Of a stretch of 64,000 nucleotides of DNA, positions 8,484 through 16,750 are shown one piece after another; position 1 is the first letter of the stretch, and each line of letters begins with the position of its first letter. Source of the DNA: an uncultured Pelagibacteraceae bacterium (GTDB lineage Bacteria > Pseudomonadota > Alphaproteobacteria > Pelagibacterales > AG-422-B15). Both the position numbers and the translations under genes were made by a program. The notes below the pieces were generated by a model. That model did not search any database and was not told where the DNA came from. It worked only from the letters and a program-made list of their open reading frames with translations. The stretch is from the NCBI GenBank assembly GCA_902617525.1, contig CACMWW010000001.1, positions 1 to 64,000 on the forward strand. Reading direction: 5' to 3'.

Positions 8484-8844
8484 ACTTTTAATCAGAAATA
8501 TATGTCAACCACCGGATAGCAATCCTTACGGCACCGCTCACGGAGCTTGGATTGTAAAGCAAATGGCCCATGGAGGCATTTATATGACTCAGCTTGTTTC
8601 AAAAGGAAATGCCGTATTAGTTGAGTCTAAAGTTAAATATAAAAATCCGATGCATGTTGGTAAATTCATCAATGTTTACGGATCGATTGTATCTGTAAAG
8701 CAGTCCAAAATGATATTCAAAATTACTGCGATGCGTTCTGAAATGAACCAAAAGGAAGTTGAAGTGGCGGTTGGGGAGTTTTCCTACGTTGCTATCAATG
8801 ACAAAAATAAAACAAGAAAATTTAAACCAAATTTAAAGATCTAA
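8476..8844 (+). CDS. hotdog-fold acyl-CoA thioesterase, YciA-like
   Basis: A 122-aa single hotdog domain. The segment NPYGTAHGAWIVKQMAHGGIYMT corresponds to the N-x-x-G-x-x-H/F-G-G motif around the catalytic loop, followed by KVKYKNPMHVGKFINVYGSIVSV, a strand pattern seen in YciA/BFIT acyl-CoA thioesterases. It probably hydrolyses acyl-CoAs in the cytoplasm. It overlaps the VanZ-like gene by 8 bases and ends in a shared hairpin (8847-8870) that is a much better terminator on the opposite strand. Confidence 0.75.
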   Translation: MSKLLIRNICQPPDSNPYGTAHGAWIVKQMAHGGIYMTQLVSKGNAVLVESKVKYKNPMHVGKFINVYGSIVSVKQSKMIFKITAMRSEMNQKEVEVAVGEFSYVAINDKNKTRKFKPNLKI

Positions 8845-8870
8845 AAAAGCCCCCAAATTAATGGGGGCTT
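8843..8870 (-). terminator. rho-independent terminator of the 32-aa mini-gene
   Basis: A perfect 8-bp stem AAGCCCCC / GGGGGCTT with an 8-base loop. Read on the minus strand the stem is followed by six T residues, a textbook intrinsic terminator. Read on the plus strand it is followed by AATGTAG, which is poor, so it mainly stops transcription coming from the mini-gene at 8878-8976, though it may also insulate the thioesterase gene. Confidence 0.8.
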
Positions 8871-8877
8871 AATGTAG

Positions 8878-8976
8878 TTAAAACGGAGCTCCACTCAAAA
8901 AGTGGAGGTTTCCACATCTACAATCACATGGAATTTCACTACTCGAGCAAAGCTCCTCTATACTACCTATAGACAT
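8878..8976 (-). CDS. cryptic 32-aa Cys-rich peptide gene
   Basis: Not in the ORF track. On the minus strand AAAGGAGGTGGTCT places a near-perfect Shine-Dalgarno six bases before an ATG at 8976. The frame runs 32 codons (MSIGSIEELC ... CDCRCGN ... SGAPF) to TAA at 8880-8878, and eight bases later the intrinsic terminator begins. Four Cys (positions 10, 17, 19, 21) are clustered, with a C-x-C-x-C centre and no hydrophobic signal or membrane helix. A weak promoter (TTGATT, 17 bases, AATTAT) can be drawn at 9051-9023. The strand, ribosome site, stop and terminator make a self-contained unit in an intergenic space. I know no matching family. A RiPP-like precursor, a metal-binding peptide or a regulatory small RNA with an ORF are options; no RiPP maturation enzyme is recognisable nearby. 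Confidence 0.55.
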   Translation of the reverse strand: MSIGSIEELCSSSEIPCDCRCGNLHFLSGAPF

Positions 8977-9061
8977 AGACCACCTCCTTTCATTAAATAT
9001 GGTTAAAACTGTATTAGTATATATAATTTACTGGATTCTTATTTCAATCAAGGAGTTTATT

Positions 9062-9499
9062 ATGCAACCCGAATTAATTTTTGAGCCAGTCATCAATATG
9101 CTATGGCTTTCTTTGGCTGTTTTTGCCTTTGGGACAGTCCTCAGACTTAAGGCTATTGTCATCGATAAGAAGAATACAGAAGATGATTTTAAAATACCCA
9201 CATTTGAAAACGGCAGTGAATTAATTCAAAATAGTCAGCGAAATTTGACAAATTTATTCGAATTTCCAATCTTCTTTTACGCGGTTTGCATTATGATTTA
9301 TGTAACGGGAACAGTCGATGAGTATTTTATGTTATTGGCAACATGGTTCTTTTGGTTAAGAGTTTTACACTCAATCGTTCACATATTTTACAATAAAATC
9401 ATACCTGGTGTTGCCTTGCCAGTTAGAACGTTATTTTGGTTACCGTCTACGATTATCCTGGCGTGGATGGCTTATCGAGCCTGCTCTTTAATGATCTGA
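9062..9499 (+). CDS. MAPEG-family membrane protein 1
   Basis: Small four-helix membrane protein of the MAPEG family (eicosanoid/glutathione metabolism). The signature RNLTNLFEFPIFFYA (family: N-x-x-E-x-x-P/F) is followed by LRVLHSIVHIFYN and a final hydrophobic helix. The track starts at 8999, but AAGGAG six bases before the ATG at 9062 decides for the later start (145 aa). The next gene is a diverged duplicate that begins in a TGATG overlap. Bacterial MAPEG proteins are mostly of unknown substrate. Confidence 0.78.
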   Translation: MQPELIFEPVINMLWLSLAVFAFGTVLRLKAIVIDKKNTEDDFKIPTFENGSELIQNSQRNLTNLFEFPIFFYAVCIMIYVTGTVDEYFMLLATWFFWLRVLHSIVHIFYNKIIPGVALPVRTLFWLPSTIILAWMAYRACSLMI

Positions 9500-9921
9500 T
9501 GTTAACTAATATTTTAGTTCCAGCACTTGGGCTTATTTTATTAACTTTTGTTATTGGATTAATTCATACAATCGCATCAGTCAATTTAATGGGTAAAGGC
9601 AAGGACTGGGAGGAAAGTGGAATTCCTGTTGAGCCTTATAAAGATGCTCCTCTACATTTGAAAATTATAAAAAATAATATTTCAAATATATTTGAGTTTT
9701 CAGTTATTTTTTATTTTCTAATAGGGATCATCGTTTTTATTGAAATTGAAAGTAATTTTTTGCTAATTTGCGCATGGTTATATTTATTATTTAGAGTGAT
9801 CCATTCCATTGTACATATCTGTTTCAATAATACTTCAGCAAGAGGTGCCATCTGGATTTTTTCTCAAACTGCTTTGTTGTTATTGTTTCTTGGAACTGCG
9901 TATTATGTTTTAAGTAGCTGA
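9499..9921 (+). CDS. MAPEG-family membrane protein 2
   Basis: Tandem paralogue of the preceding gene. KNNISNIFEFSVIFYFLIGI and LFRVIHSIVHICFNNT line up with RNLTNLFEFPIFFYAVCIM and WLRVLHSIVHIFYNK of its neighbour. The track start at 9436 lies inside the upstream gene; the Met of MLTNILVPALG at 9499, overlapping its stop as TGATG, is the natural start (140 aa). The two products may form a hetero-oligomer, since MAPEG proteins are trimers. The 3' end overlaps the convergent DUF962 gene by 12 bases. Confidence 0.77.
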   Translation: MLTNILVPALGLILLTFVIGLIHTIASVNLMGKGKDWEESGIPVEPYKDAPLHLKIIKNNISNIFEFSVIFYFLIGIIVFIEIESNFLLICAWLYLLFRVIHSIVHICFNNTSARGAIWIFSQTALLLLFLGTAYYVLSS

Positions 9922-10251
9922 TACCCCGGCATCAGATAATCTTTTCTTAAGTTTGCCTGTGAGCATTAAATAAGCCATATGATGATCACCAATGAGAGAC
10001 CATAAAGGATATTTAAATGTAGCGGGTTTATTTTTTTCTATAAAGAAATGTCCAATCCATGCAGGACCATAACCTGCAAGTAAGATTAAAGGCAGGAATA
10101 AGTAATTTTGAGTTAGCAGCAGGGACCAGAATAGTACTTGGTAACCAATCGTTCCAAAATAATGCAGCATCCTTGTGCTTTTTTTGCTGTGTTCCCTTAA
10201 ATAGAAAGGAAAAAAATCTTTGTAATTTGTATATCTAGCTGGATTTTCCAT
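9910..10251 (-). CDS. Mpo1-like / DUF962 membrane protein
   Basis: A 113-aa protein of the DUF962 family, whose yeast member Mpo1 is an iron-dependent dioxygenase acting on 2-hydroxy fatty acids. Visible family marks are FPFYLREHSKKSTRMLHYFGTIGYQ (the first His cluster, E-H-x-x-x-x-x-R-x-x-H-x-x-G), GPAWIGHFFIEKNKPATF (third His with F-x-E-x-N-x-P-A) and the final PLWSLIGDHHMA. All candidate metal-binding His residues are kept. About three hydrophobic segments. It is convergent with MAPEG 2 and divergent from the DUF998-like array. Confidence 0.82.
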   Translation of the reverse strand: MENPARYTNYKDFFPFYLREHSKKSTRMLHYFGTIGYQVLFWSLLLTQNYLFLPLILLAGYGPAWIGHFFIEKNKPATFKYPLWSLIGDHHMAYLMLTGKLKKRLSDAGVSAT

Positions 10252-10274
10252 ATAATAAACATTATATTTCGATC

Positions 10275-10355
10275 ATGAATCTAGACAACAAAATAATGTA
10301 CATAATGGTTGCTGCTTTTGTGGTCTTTATACTGATATCCAGCTTCAGCGCATAA
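10275..10355 (+). CDS. possible 26-aa single-helix microprotein
   Basis: Too short for the ORF track. An ATG opens 26 codons (MNLDNKIMYIMVAAF...) ending in TAA four bases before the first DUF998-like gene. After a short polar start the peptide is one continuous hydrophobic helix. No clear Shine-Dalgarno is visible, so coding is uncertain; position at the head of a membrane-protein operon is the main support. Confidence 0.3.
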   Translation: MNLDNKIMYIMVAAFVVFILISSFSA

Positions 10356-10359
10356 TTTC

Positions 10360-11070
10360 ATGACAAATTTTGCCTATATTCCTGTATATGCGCTTAGATT
10401 CATGATTGCATATTTTATTGTAACGAATGCCGCGGCTATGATTTTATTTCCTGGAGGAACTTTATTTAATCCAGATTTAAATTCTTACTCTTTTAGTGGA
10501 AATTTTTTTAGTGACTTGGGAATCACATTTACTCGTGATGGCACTCAGAACTTTCTCTCAAGCTTTTTATTTAACAGCTCTTTGTTGATAATGGGACTAT
10601 GCGCTGTCTCTCACGTATTTGTACCAAATTTATTTAGAGAGAATAAGAAAACTTATGTGATTTCAGTCATTGCATCAATTTTATTAGTTATTTCTGGAAT
10701 ATCTTTCATTGGCGTTGGTTTAACACCAGCTGATATTTATTTTGAAGAGCATGTTTGGTTTGTTATTTTAGCTTTTAACGCTCAAACTGTTGGTATTTTT
10801 TTTATGACAATCGCATTTTTACTGAGCAAAATAAGTAATAGATATACTATTGTTGCTTTTATCTATTTTATAAATGTCGCTCTTTATACAATCTTTGAAA
10901 CAAGTGAGCCTCCACCTGACTTCAATCCATTTGAATTGGAAAATGTTGAAGAGTTCATAGATTACAACCGATTCACGATATCAGTTGTTTGGCAAAAAAT
11001 AATTACAGTTATTTCTATGATCAGTATTCTGATCTTTACATTTGGTTACAAGAAACTTTTAAATGACTAG
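10360..11070 (+). CDS. DUF998-like six-helix membrane protein, copy 1
   Basis: Integral membrane protein (236 aa) with about six hydrophobic segments. After helix one comes FPGGT, then the motif NSYSFSGNFFSDLGITFTRDG, close to the N-x-x-S-D-L-G element of DUF998 proteins, and later FIGVGLTPADIYFEEH. Both motifs recur in the next two genes (FPGG/YPGG; NFLSELG; GVALTP-D-Y-D-AH), so the three are tandem paralogues. Function is unknown. It ends AATGACTAG, with the start of copy 2 buried in the stop. Confidence 0.7.
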   Translation: MTNFAYIPVYALRFMIAYFIVTNAAAMILFPGGTLFNPDLNSYSFSGNFFSDLGITFTRDGTQNFLSSFLFNSSLLIMGLCAVSHVFVPNLFRENKKTYVISVIASILLVISGISFIGVGLTPADIYFEEHVWFVILAFNAQTVGIFFMTIAFLLSKISNRYTIVAFIYFINVALYTIFETSEPPPDFNPFELENVEEFIDYNRFTISVVWQKIITVISMISILIFTFGYKKLLND

Positions 11071-11779
11071 ATTCTGGTGTGTACATATCCCAAGAATTGC
11101 ATCTGCTTACTATATTTTTGCGGTAATCATTGCTATGCTTCTATACCCTGGCGGTAATCATATAGAACTAGATCAAGTAGGTTATTCATTTCATAAAAAT
11201 TTTCTTAGTGAGCTTGGTTTTCATAAAACAATGTCTGGAGATTTAAATTTTTTTTCATCTTTTTTCTGGAATACTGCAATGTACATGCTCTTATTACAAG
11301 GCATAGCTTTTTTGTTTATTCCGAGTTTATTTAGGGTAAATCGTTACTCGTTTATATTTGCTTGTTTAGGAACATTATTTATGTTTCCGGCTTGTGTTTT
11401 TTTTGTAGGAGTTGCCTTAACACCAGGTGATATTTACTTTGATGCGCATCTATTTACTACAACTATGGCATTTAATTTATACTCTGTAGCAATTCTCTTT
11501 TATGTTCTTGCTTTTTTATTTAGTCCTTTATCAAACTATTATGCGTCAGGAGGTGTGCTACTTTTTATTGCAGTAGGAGTTTATGCCTATTATCTTGGTG
11601 ACTTTCAACCGATTGATGCAATAAATGACCGTGTTCGTTTTTTAGAAACGTACACAATGGATTTCTTGATATTTAATGTAGTGTTACAGAAGGTGATGAT
11701 TATTCTAATGATTACAACAATTATCATGTTTACGTTTGGCCTCGATAAGTTAATAGGAAAAAAAAATGCAAATGACTAA
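11063..11779 (+). CDS. DUF998-like six-helix membrane protein, copy 2
   Basis: Second of three tandem paralogues (238 aa). It begins MTRFW, overlapping the previous stop by 8 bases, and keeps YPGGNHIELDQVGYSFHKN, NFLSELG and VGVALTPGDIYFDAH. About six hydrophobic segments and short loops place it in the inner membrane. Conserved Asp/His pairs in the GVxLTP-D-Y-x-D/E-x-H motif could bind a ligand or metal; that is a guess. It is co-translated with copies 1 and 3. Confidence 0.7.
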   Translation: MTRFWCVHIPRIASAYYIFAVIIAMLLYPGGNHIELDQVGYSFHKNFLSELGFHKTMSGDLNFFSSFFWNTAMYMLLLQGIAFLFIPSLFRVNRYSFIFACLGTLFMFPACVFFVGVALTPGDIYFDAHLFTTTMAFNLYSVAILFYVLAFLFSPLSNYYASGGVLLFIAVGVYAYYLGDFQPIDAINDRVRFLETYTMDFLIFNVVLQKVMIILMITTIIMFTFGLDKLIGKKNAND

Positions 11780-12449
11780 ATTTTGGACAGTCTATATCAT
11801 TCGATTTGTATCAATTTTTTTTGTTGTCTCAGTAATTATTGCTTCATATTTTTTTCCAGGAGGAAACATACATAATCCTGATCAAATTGGTTATTCATTT
11901 AGTCATAATTTTTTAAGTGAACTGGGTGGGTATATTACATTTGCGGGAGATATTAACAGTATTTCATCATTTTTTTTTAACTCCGCACTTTTTTGTTTTT
12001 TATTGGTCGGAATATCAAGTTTTTTCATTCCATCATTATTTACAGAAAATAAAGTTTCGTATTTTTGTGCGTGCATAGCAGCAGTACTTTTTTTCATTGG
12101 AATGGTATTTTTTGCTGGAGTAGCCCTAACGCCGCACGATTTATATAGAGATGCACATGTATTTTTTGCAATAAATGCATTTCGTTGGTTAGTACCAGCA
12201 TCATTATTCTTTGTAATAGCCTTTTTTCTAAGTAATGCGGACAATAAGTATACTGTTGTGAATATTATTTTTCTTATATCAACCGTTATCTATGTAATTT
12301 ATCAAATATACTCTGGTGATCCAAGATTGAATGAAGAACTATTAGTGCAAAATGTATTAATGCAAAAATCTATAGCAATAATCCATATTATCAGTATTTT
12401 TTCTCTTACCTTCTGCTTCAACAGCCAAATAAAGAATAAAAATTTATAA
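11772..12449 (+). CDS. DUF998-like six-helix membrane protein, copy 3
   Basis: Third tandem paralogue (225 aa). The track starts at 11766, but the Met of MTKFW at 11772 aligns with the starts of copies 1 and 2 (MTNF, MTRFW) and gives the same 8-base overlap with the upstream stop. It keeps FPGGNIHNPDQIGYSFSHN, NFLSELGG and AGVALTPHDLYRDAH. It is the shortest copy, with a trimmed loop before the last helix. The 3' end overlaps the convergent amidase gene by a few bases. Confidence 0.7.
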   Translation: MTKFWTVYIIRFVSIFFVVSVIIASYFFPGGNIHNPDQIGYSFSHNFLSELGGYITFAGDINSISSFFFNSALFCFLLVGISSFFIPSLFTENKVSYFCACIAAVLFFIGMVFFAGVALTPHDLYRDAHVFFAINAFRWLVPASLFFVIAFFLSNADNKYTVVNIIFLISTVIYVIYQIYSGDPRLNEELLVQNVLMQKSIAIIHIISIFSLTFCFNSQIKNKNL

Positions 12450-13946
12450 ATTTGGAGTTTTGTTAATCCAAGGAGATATTTCCTCTAATTGTGCAGCCAG
12501 AGAGATTAATGTTTCTTCATCTGCATATCTTGATGCAAATTGTACGCCTAAAGGTAGACTGTCACTAGTCCAATATGTTGGTAATGAAATTGAAGGTTGC
12601 CCGGTGATGTTTTGAAGCATTGCATCAGGTGAGTACCATAAACTCTCAGGTGCTAAGTTATTGAGAATTGAGTCTCTGATTGATTGAACACGAAATACCC
12701 AACCCAATTTTAAAGTCATGATAATTTCACTTAAAATACTTGCTTGTTTGTTTGGTCTAATCTCGCCAATCAAAGGAGGTTTCTGAGATATGATAGGAGT
12801 CAAGACTACATCATACTTATCAGTTTCTTCCATTACCGATCGAGCAATCTTTTGCATAGTATATCGTGCCCAAGTGTAGTCACTCGCTCTGAAACTTTTA
12901 CCCAAATAATTAAATAGTCTAGTTGCAGTTTCAACTTCGTTTTTCTTAAATCCTCTGCCAACAACATCTTTCAATTCATTAAACATCTGGGTTACATGAG
13001 AGGATATAGTTATTGTAAATGCTCTTGCAGCAAGAAGTCCGTCATAACTGAAATTCATTTCTTCAACATCGTGACCTAAGTCTTCACATAACTTGGCGTT
13101 GAATTTAATTGCTTCAATTGCATCAGGTGAGGGTTCAATTCCAACAGGACTTTTAAGATTAAATCCAATCTTAAGTTTATTTTTTTTACTCAAGGCTTCA
13201 ACAAGAGAACCTTTTTTGTATGGAATGCCATAAGGATCACCCACAACATTTCCGAACAAACAATCATACATATAAGCTGTGTCTCTGACTGTTCGAGAAA
13301 CAATACCGGAGTGGGTAAGGCCTCCCCATTTATCACCGTGAGAAGGTGCGAATGATGTTCTTGCTCTATTAGGCTTTAATCCAACCAGACCACATGATGC
13401 TGCGGGAATTCGAATTGATCCACCACCATCACTTGCATGTGCAATAGGAACTATGCGACTTGAAACAGCTGAAGCTGCACCACCACTTGAACCACCTGTC
13501 GTTCTATTGGTATCCCAAGGATTTCTCGTTGGGCCGAATTCAGTTGGCTCAGTTGTAACCATGAGACCGTATTCAGGTGTTGCAGATTTTCCACATATAA
13601 CAGCACCAGTTTCTCTAAATTGTCTTGTGAGGTGATTGTCGTAAGGCATTTTAGTGTTTTTTAAATACTTGCTGCCTTGCATCATGTGATAGTTAGCTAA
13701 AGAACTATCCATGTCTTTCATAAGAAATGGAACTCCAATAAAAGTTCCATTTAAATCTTTGTTTCTATTTATTGACTCGAATGCATAGTGATACATTGTA
13801 CGATGCACTGCATTTAATTTAGGGTTCAGTTTTTCAATTAGATCAATGGCACTATCAAGAGGATCAATAGGGGATATTTCTTTATTTCTAATTAATTCGG
13901 CTATGCCCAAACCATCATAATTTGTATATTCTTTGAAAATAGCCAT
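12444..13946 (-). CDS. amidase, amidase-signature family
   Basis: Amidase-signature hydrolase (500 aa, typical length). The Ser-cisSer-Lys triad is visible: the Lys in GVPFLMKDMDSS, the cis-Ser in RTTGGSSGGAASAVSS and the nucleophile Ser in ASDGGGSIRIPAASCGLVGLKPNR. The C-terminus GQPSISLPTYWTSDSLPLGVQF is also typical. This family includes GatA, but here GatB/GatC are absent and the C-terminal part fits a stand-alone amidase acting on small amides. It is convergent with the DUF998-like array and divergent from DUF502. Confidence 0.88.
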   Translation of the reverse strand: MAIFKEYTNYDGLGIAELIRNKEISPIDPLDSAIDLIEKLNPKLNAVHRTMYHYAFESINRNKDLNGTFIGVPFLMKDMDSSLANYHMMQGSKYLKNTKMPYDNHLTRQFRETGAVICGKSATPEYGLMVTTEPTEFGPTRNPWDTNRTTGGSSGGAASAVSSRIVPIAHASDGGGSIRIPAASCGLVGLKPNRARTSFAPSHGDKWGGLTHSGIVSRTVRDTAYMYDCLFGNVVGDPYGIPYKKGSLVEALSKKNKLKIGFNLKSPVGIEPSPDAIEAIKFNAKLCEDLGHDVEEMNFSYDGLLAARAFTITISSHVTQMFNELKDVVGRGFKKNEVETATRLFNYLGKSFRASDYTWARYTMQKIARSVMEETDKYDVVLTPIISQKPPLIGEIRPNKQASILSEIIMTLKLGWVFRVQSIRDSILNNLAPESLWYSPDAMLQNITGQPSISLPTYWTSDSLPLGVQFASRYADEETLISLAAQLEEISPWINKTPNL

Positions 13947-14020
13947 TATTGATTATATTAACCCCAAAAATATGATAATCTCTTTAAAATTTTTTTAATG
14001 ATTCAGTCTATTTAAAACCT

Positions 14021-14659
14021 ATGACAGATGCAAATAAGAAAAAAGGAAACCCAGTCATTAATTTTATTAAAAGGTACTTTTTTACAGGTCTTTTAATATC
14101 GGCGCCAATTGGAGCGACGATTTACATTACAATATTTATTGTCGAATTTATTGCTGGTCTGGTTCCAGACAGATTTAACCCAAATGGGCTGCTACCTGAG
14201 ATCATTGGCTATAAAATTCCTGGCCTAGAATTAATTATAGCATTTCTATCTTTTATCTTAATTGGTCTAATATTTTCAACCTTATTTGGAAAAGCCATTC
14301 TTGGTTATTTTGACAATCTTATTACACGTATTCCATTAGCTGGTAATGTCTATAAAGCTATCAAACAGATCACTGAGACATTCTCAAATACAGATTCAGC
14401 GTATCAAAAAGTTGTTCTCATCGAGTATCCAAGAAAAGATATATATGCAATTGGCTTTATGACTGGTGAGACAAAAGGTGAGATTAAGGAAAGACAAAAA
14501 ATAGAAATGGTCAATGTATTTGTTCCAACCACACCAAATCCTACCTCAGGGTTTTTACTCTTCATACCTAAAGATGATATCGTTGAACTCGATATGTCTG
14601 TTGAAGATGCGATTAAATTAGTTGTATCAGCCGGTATGGTGGTTCCACCAAGGAAGTAG
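14021..14659 (+). CDS. DUF502 family membrane protein
   Basis: A 212-aa membrane protein of the DUF502 family. It has two helices near the N-terminus (FITGLL-type start ITGLLISAPIGATIYIT and a second at ELIIAFLSFILIGLIFS) and the conserved core LITRIPLAGNVYKAIKQITETF followed by VVLIEYPRKDIYAIGFMTGET and VFVPTTPNPTSGFLLFIPKDD. This gene often neighbours recG in alphaproteobacteria, and here it is convergent with it with no gap. No biochemical function is established. Confidence 0.85.
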   Translation: MTDANKKKGNPVINFIKRYFFTGLLISAPIGATIYITIFIVEFIAGLVPDRFNPNGLLPEIIGYKIPGLELIIAFLSFILIGLIFSTLFGKAILGYFDNLITRIPLAGNVYKAIKQITETFSNTDSAYQKVVLIEYPRKDIYAIGFMTGETKGEIKERQKIEMVNVFVPTTPNPTSGFLLFIPKDDIVELDMSVEDAIKLVVSAGMVVPPRK

Positions 14660-16717
14660 TTAGCCAGTTTTCAAATAATCGATTGCAACTTGATTTCTAA
14701 ATAGATGCAAAAGTGTCCTTTGTGCTTTGCCTGCAGATTTTTTTAAATCCGGATCTTCTTTAACGATATCCATGGCAACACCTCTCGCTTCCTCGAGTAT
14801 ATGCTTATGCTTATCTAGATTTGATAATCTAAAATTTGGAATACCACTTTGTTTTGAGCCTAATATTTCCCCAGCACCTCGAATATCAAGGTCTTCTTCG
14901 GCGATTAAGAAACCATCGTTTGTCTCCTTCATCACTTTTAATCTTCGTTTAGCATTATCGGTGAGTGGCCCTTCAAAAAGTAATATGCATGTTGACTGTG
15001 CATTTCCTCTGCCAACTCTTCCTCGAAGTTGATGAAGTTGTGATAGGCCATACCTCTCAGAATTCTCAATAATCATTACAGTTGCATCAGGGTCGTCTAT
15101 TCCTACTTCTATTACTGAAGTTGCGACTAAAATATCTATTTTATTATCTTTAAACTTTGACATGACATCATTTTTTTCATCTTGAGACATTTGACCGTGA
15201 ACTAAACCAACAATGTTTGATGAGTAATATTTTTTTAAGTCATTGACCCTTGAATTGACTGATTGCAACTGAAGCTTTTCAGACTCATCAATTAAAGGGC
15301 AGACCCAGTAAATCTTTTGTTTCTTATTTAATATTTTTGTAAGGCTTTCTTTTAGTTGGTCAATTTTATTGATATTGATTGATTTGGTAATTATTTCCTT
15401 TCTGTTTTTAGGTTTTTCAGAAATTTTGGATATATCCATATCTCCATACGCTGCCAATTCCATCGTTCGAGGTATGGGAGTAGCAGTCATCAATAAGATG
15501 TCACAACTATCTCCTGCTTTTTCATTTAATAAAATCCTTTGGTGCACTCCAAACTTATGTTGTTCATCAATGACAACCAAGCCTATATTTTCAAAGTTTA
15601 CTTTTTGCTGAAATAATGCATGCGTTCCAATAATAATGTCTGCTTCAAAATTATGATTATTTTTATTAGAGGATGTAATTAGTGAACATGTTAGGTTTAA
15701 ATCACTAATAAATTCTTTGATTGTATTAAAATGCTGCTCAGCAAGAATTTCTGTTGGTGCCATTAAAACTGATCTTTTATTATTTTCAATGCATTGCATC
15801 ATAGCAAATAATGCAACAATGGTTTTCCCGCTACCTACATCTCCTTGTAGAAGTCTTAACATTTTACTTGAACCTTCTTGATCGTTTGAAATTTCTTCAA
15901 TAGTTGTTTCTTGATCACCAGTGAGTTGAAATTTCAATTGATCTCTTAATTGTTTTGATAATTTATTTTTTCTAGGAAGTGAAATTCCATTTTTATGACT
16001 AATTTTGTTTTTAATTAATCTAATTGTTAACTGTTGAGAGAACAACTCATCAAAAACAAGCCGTTCTATATATTTATTATCATCATTTTCTTTCACATCT
16101 TTTGGGTTATGCATTTGATAAATAGAGTCTTTCCATGATGGCCATTTGTTTCTTTCTAAAACTTTCTCAGGTATCCATTCAGGCAATTCATCAACCATAC
16201 TTAGTGCAGAATTAATTGATTTTTGGATAATTTTAGATGTCATTCCTGCCGTTAATGGGTAAACACACTCAATCTTTTTAACAGAATCTAAGTTTTTAAT
16301 ATCAACTACATGATGTGGGTGTGTAATTTGATACAAATCGTTAAATTTTTCAATTTTACCACTAATAACCCTAGTGCTTCCGATCGGTAAGATTTTTTTT
16401 ATGTATGGACCTCGTAGATTAAAATAAACGACCGACATTTGTCCGCTGTCATCCGAGACATTTACTCGATATGGCATTCTTCTATTAAAAGCCGGTGCGT
16501 GACTATCAACTTTAACAACGACAGTTGCAATACTTCCTTCTTCCAAATCAACAATCTTAGGACTGTTTCTTCTGTCTATGTATGCGGCTGGTTTATGGAA
16601 TAATAAATCAACAATGTATTTACCGCATAATCTCTCAATTATTTTAGCGTTCTTTGGTCCAATCCCTTTAATCGTCATTATATTTGAAAAAAGCTTGTAT
16701 AAGATCTTTGGCCTCAT
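14660..16717 (-). CDS. recG: ATP-dependent DNA helicase RecG
   Basis: Branch-migrating helicase that remodels stalled forks and Holliday junctions (685 aa). In order: a wedge/OB domain in the first 180 residues (KGIGPKNAKIIERL, then VVVKVDSHAP...), Walker A GDVGSGKTIVALFA, the DEQH box VVIDEQHKFGVHQR, motif III MTATPIPRTMELA, and C-terminal motifs VATSVIEVGIDDPDATVMII and QLHQLRGRVGRG. The ending RGAGEILGSKQSGIPNF is RecG-specific. It diverges from sdhE-mfd across 33 bp. Confidence 0.95.
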   Translation of the reverse strand: MRPKILYKLFSNIMTIKGIGPKNAKIIERLCGKYIVDLLFHKPAAYIDRRNSPKIVDLEEGSIATVVVKVDSHAPAFNRRMPYRVNVSDDSGQMSVVYFNLRGPYIKKILPIGSTRVISGKIEKFNDLYQITHPHHVVDIKNLDSVKKIECVYPLTAGMTSKIIQKSINSALSMVDELPEWIPEKVLERNKWPSWKDSIYQMHNPKDVKENDDNKYIERLVFDELFSQQLTIRLIKNKISHKNGISLPRKNKLSKQLRDQLKFQLTGDQETTIEEISNDQEGSSKMLRLLQGDVGSGKTIVALFAMMQCIENNKRSVLMAPTEILAEQHFNTIKEFISDLNLTCSLITSSNKNNHNFEADIIIGTHALFQQKVNFENIGLVVIDEQHKFGVHQRILLNEKAGDSCDILLMTATPIPRTMELAAYGDMDISKISEKPKNRKEIITKSININKIDQLKESLTKILNKKQKIYWVCPLIDESEKLQLQSVNSRVNDLKKYYSSNIVGLVHGQMSQDEKNDVMSKFKDNKIDILVATSVIEVGIDDPDATVMIIENSERYGLSQLHQLRGRVGRGNAQSTCILLFEGPLTDNAKRRLKVMKETNDGFLIAEEDLDIRGAGEILGSKQSGIPNFRLSNLDKHKHILEEARGVAMDIVKEDPDLKKSAGKAQRTLLHLFRNQVAIDYLKTG

Positions 16718-16750
16718 ATATGTATTGTATCAAAGATCGATAAAAAAAAT

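Noticed and set aside
8843-9000. The 32-aa frame as a leader peptide of an attenuator
   Set aside because: A terminator follows on the same strand, but no minus-strand gene starts behind it; the next minus-strand coding start is at 8094 beyond two plus-strand genes.
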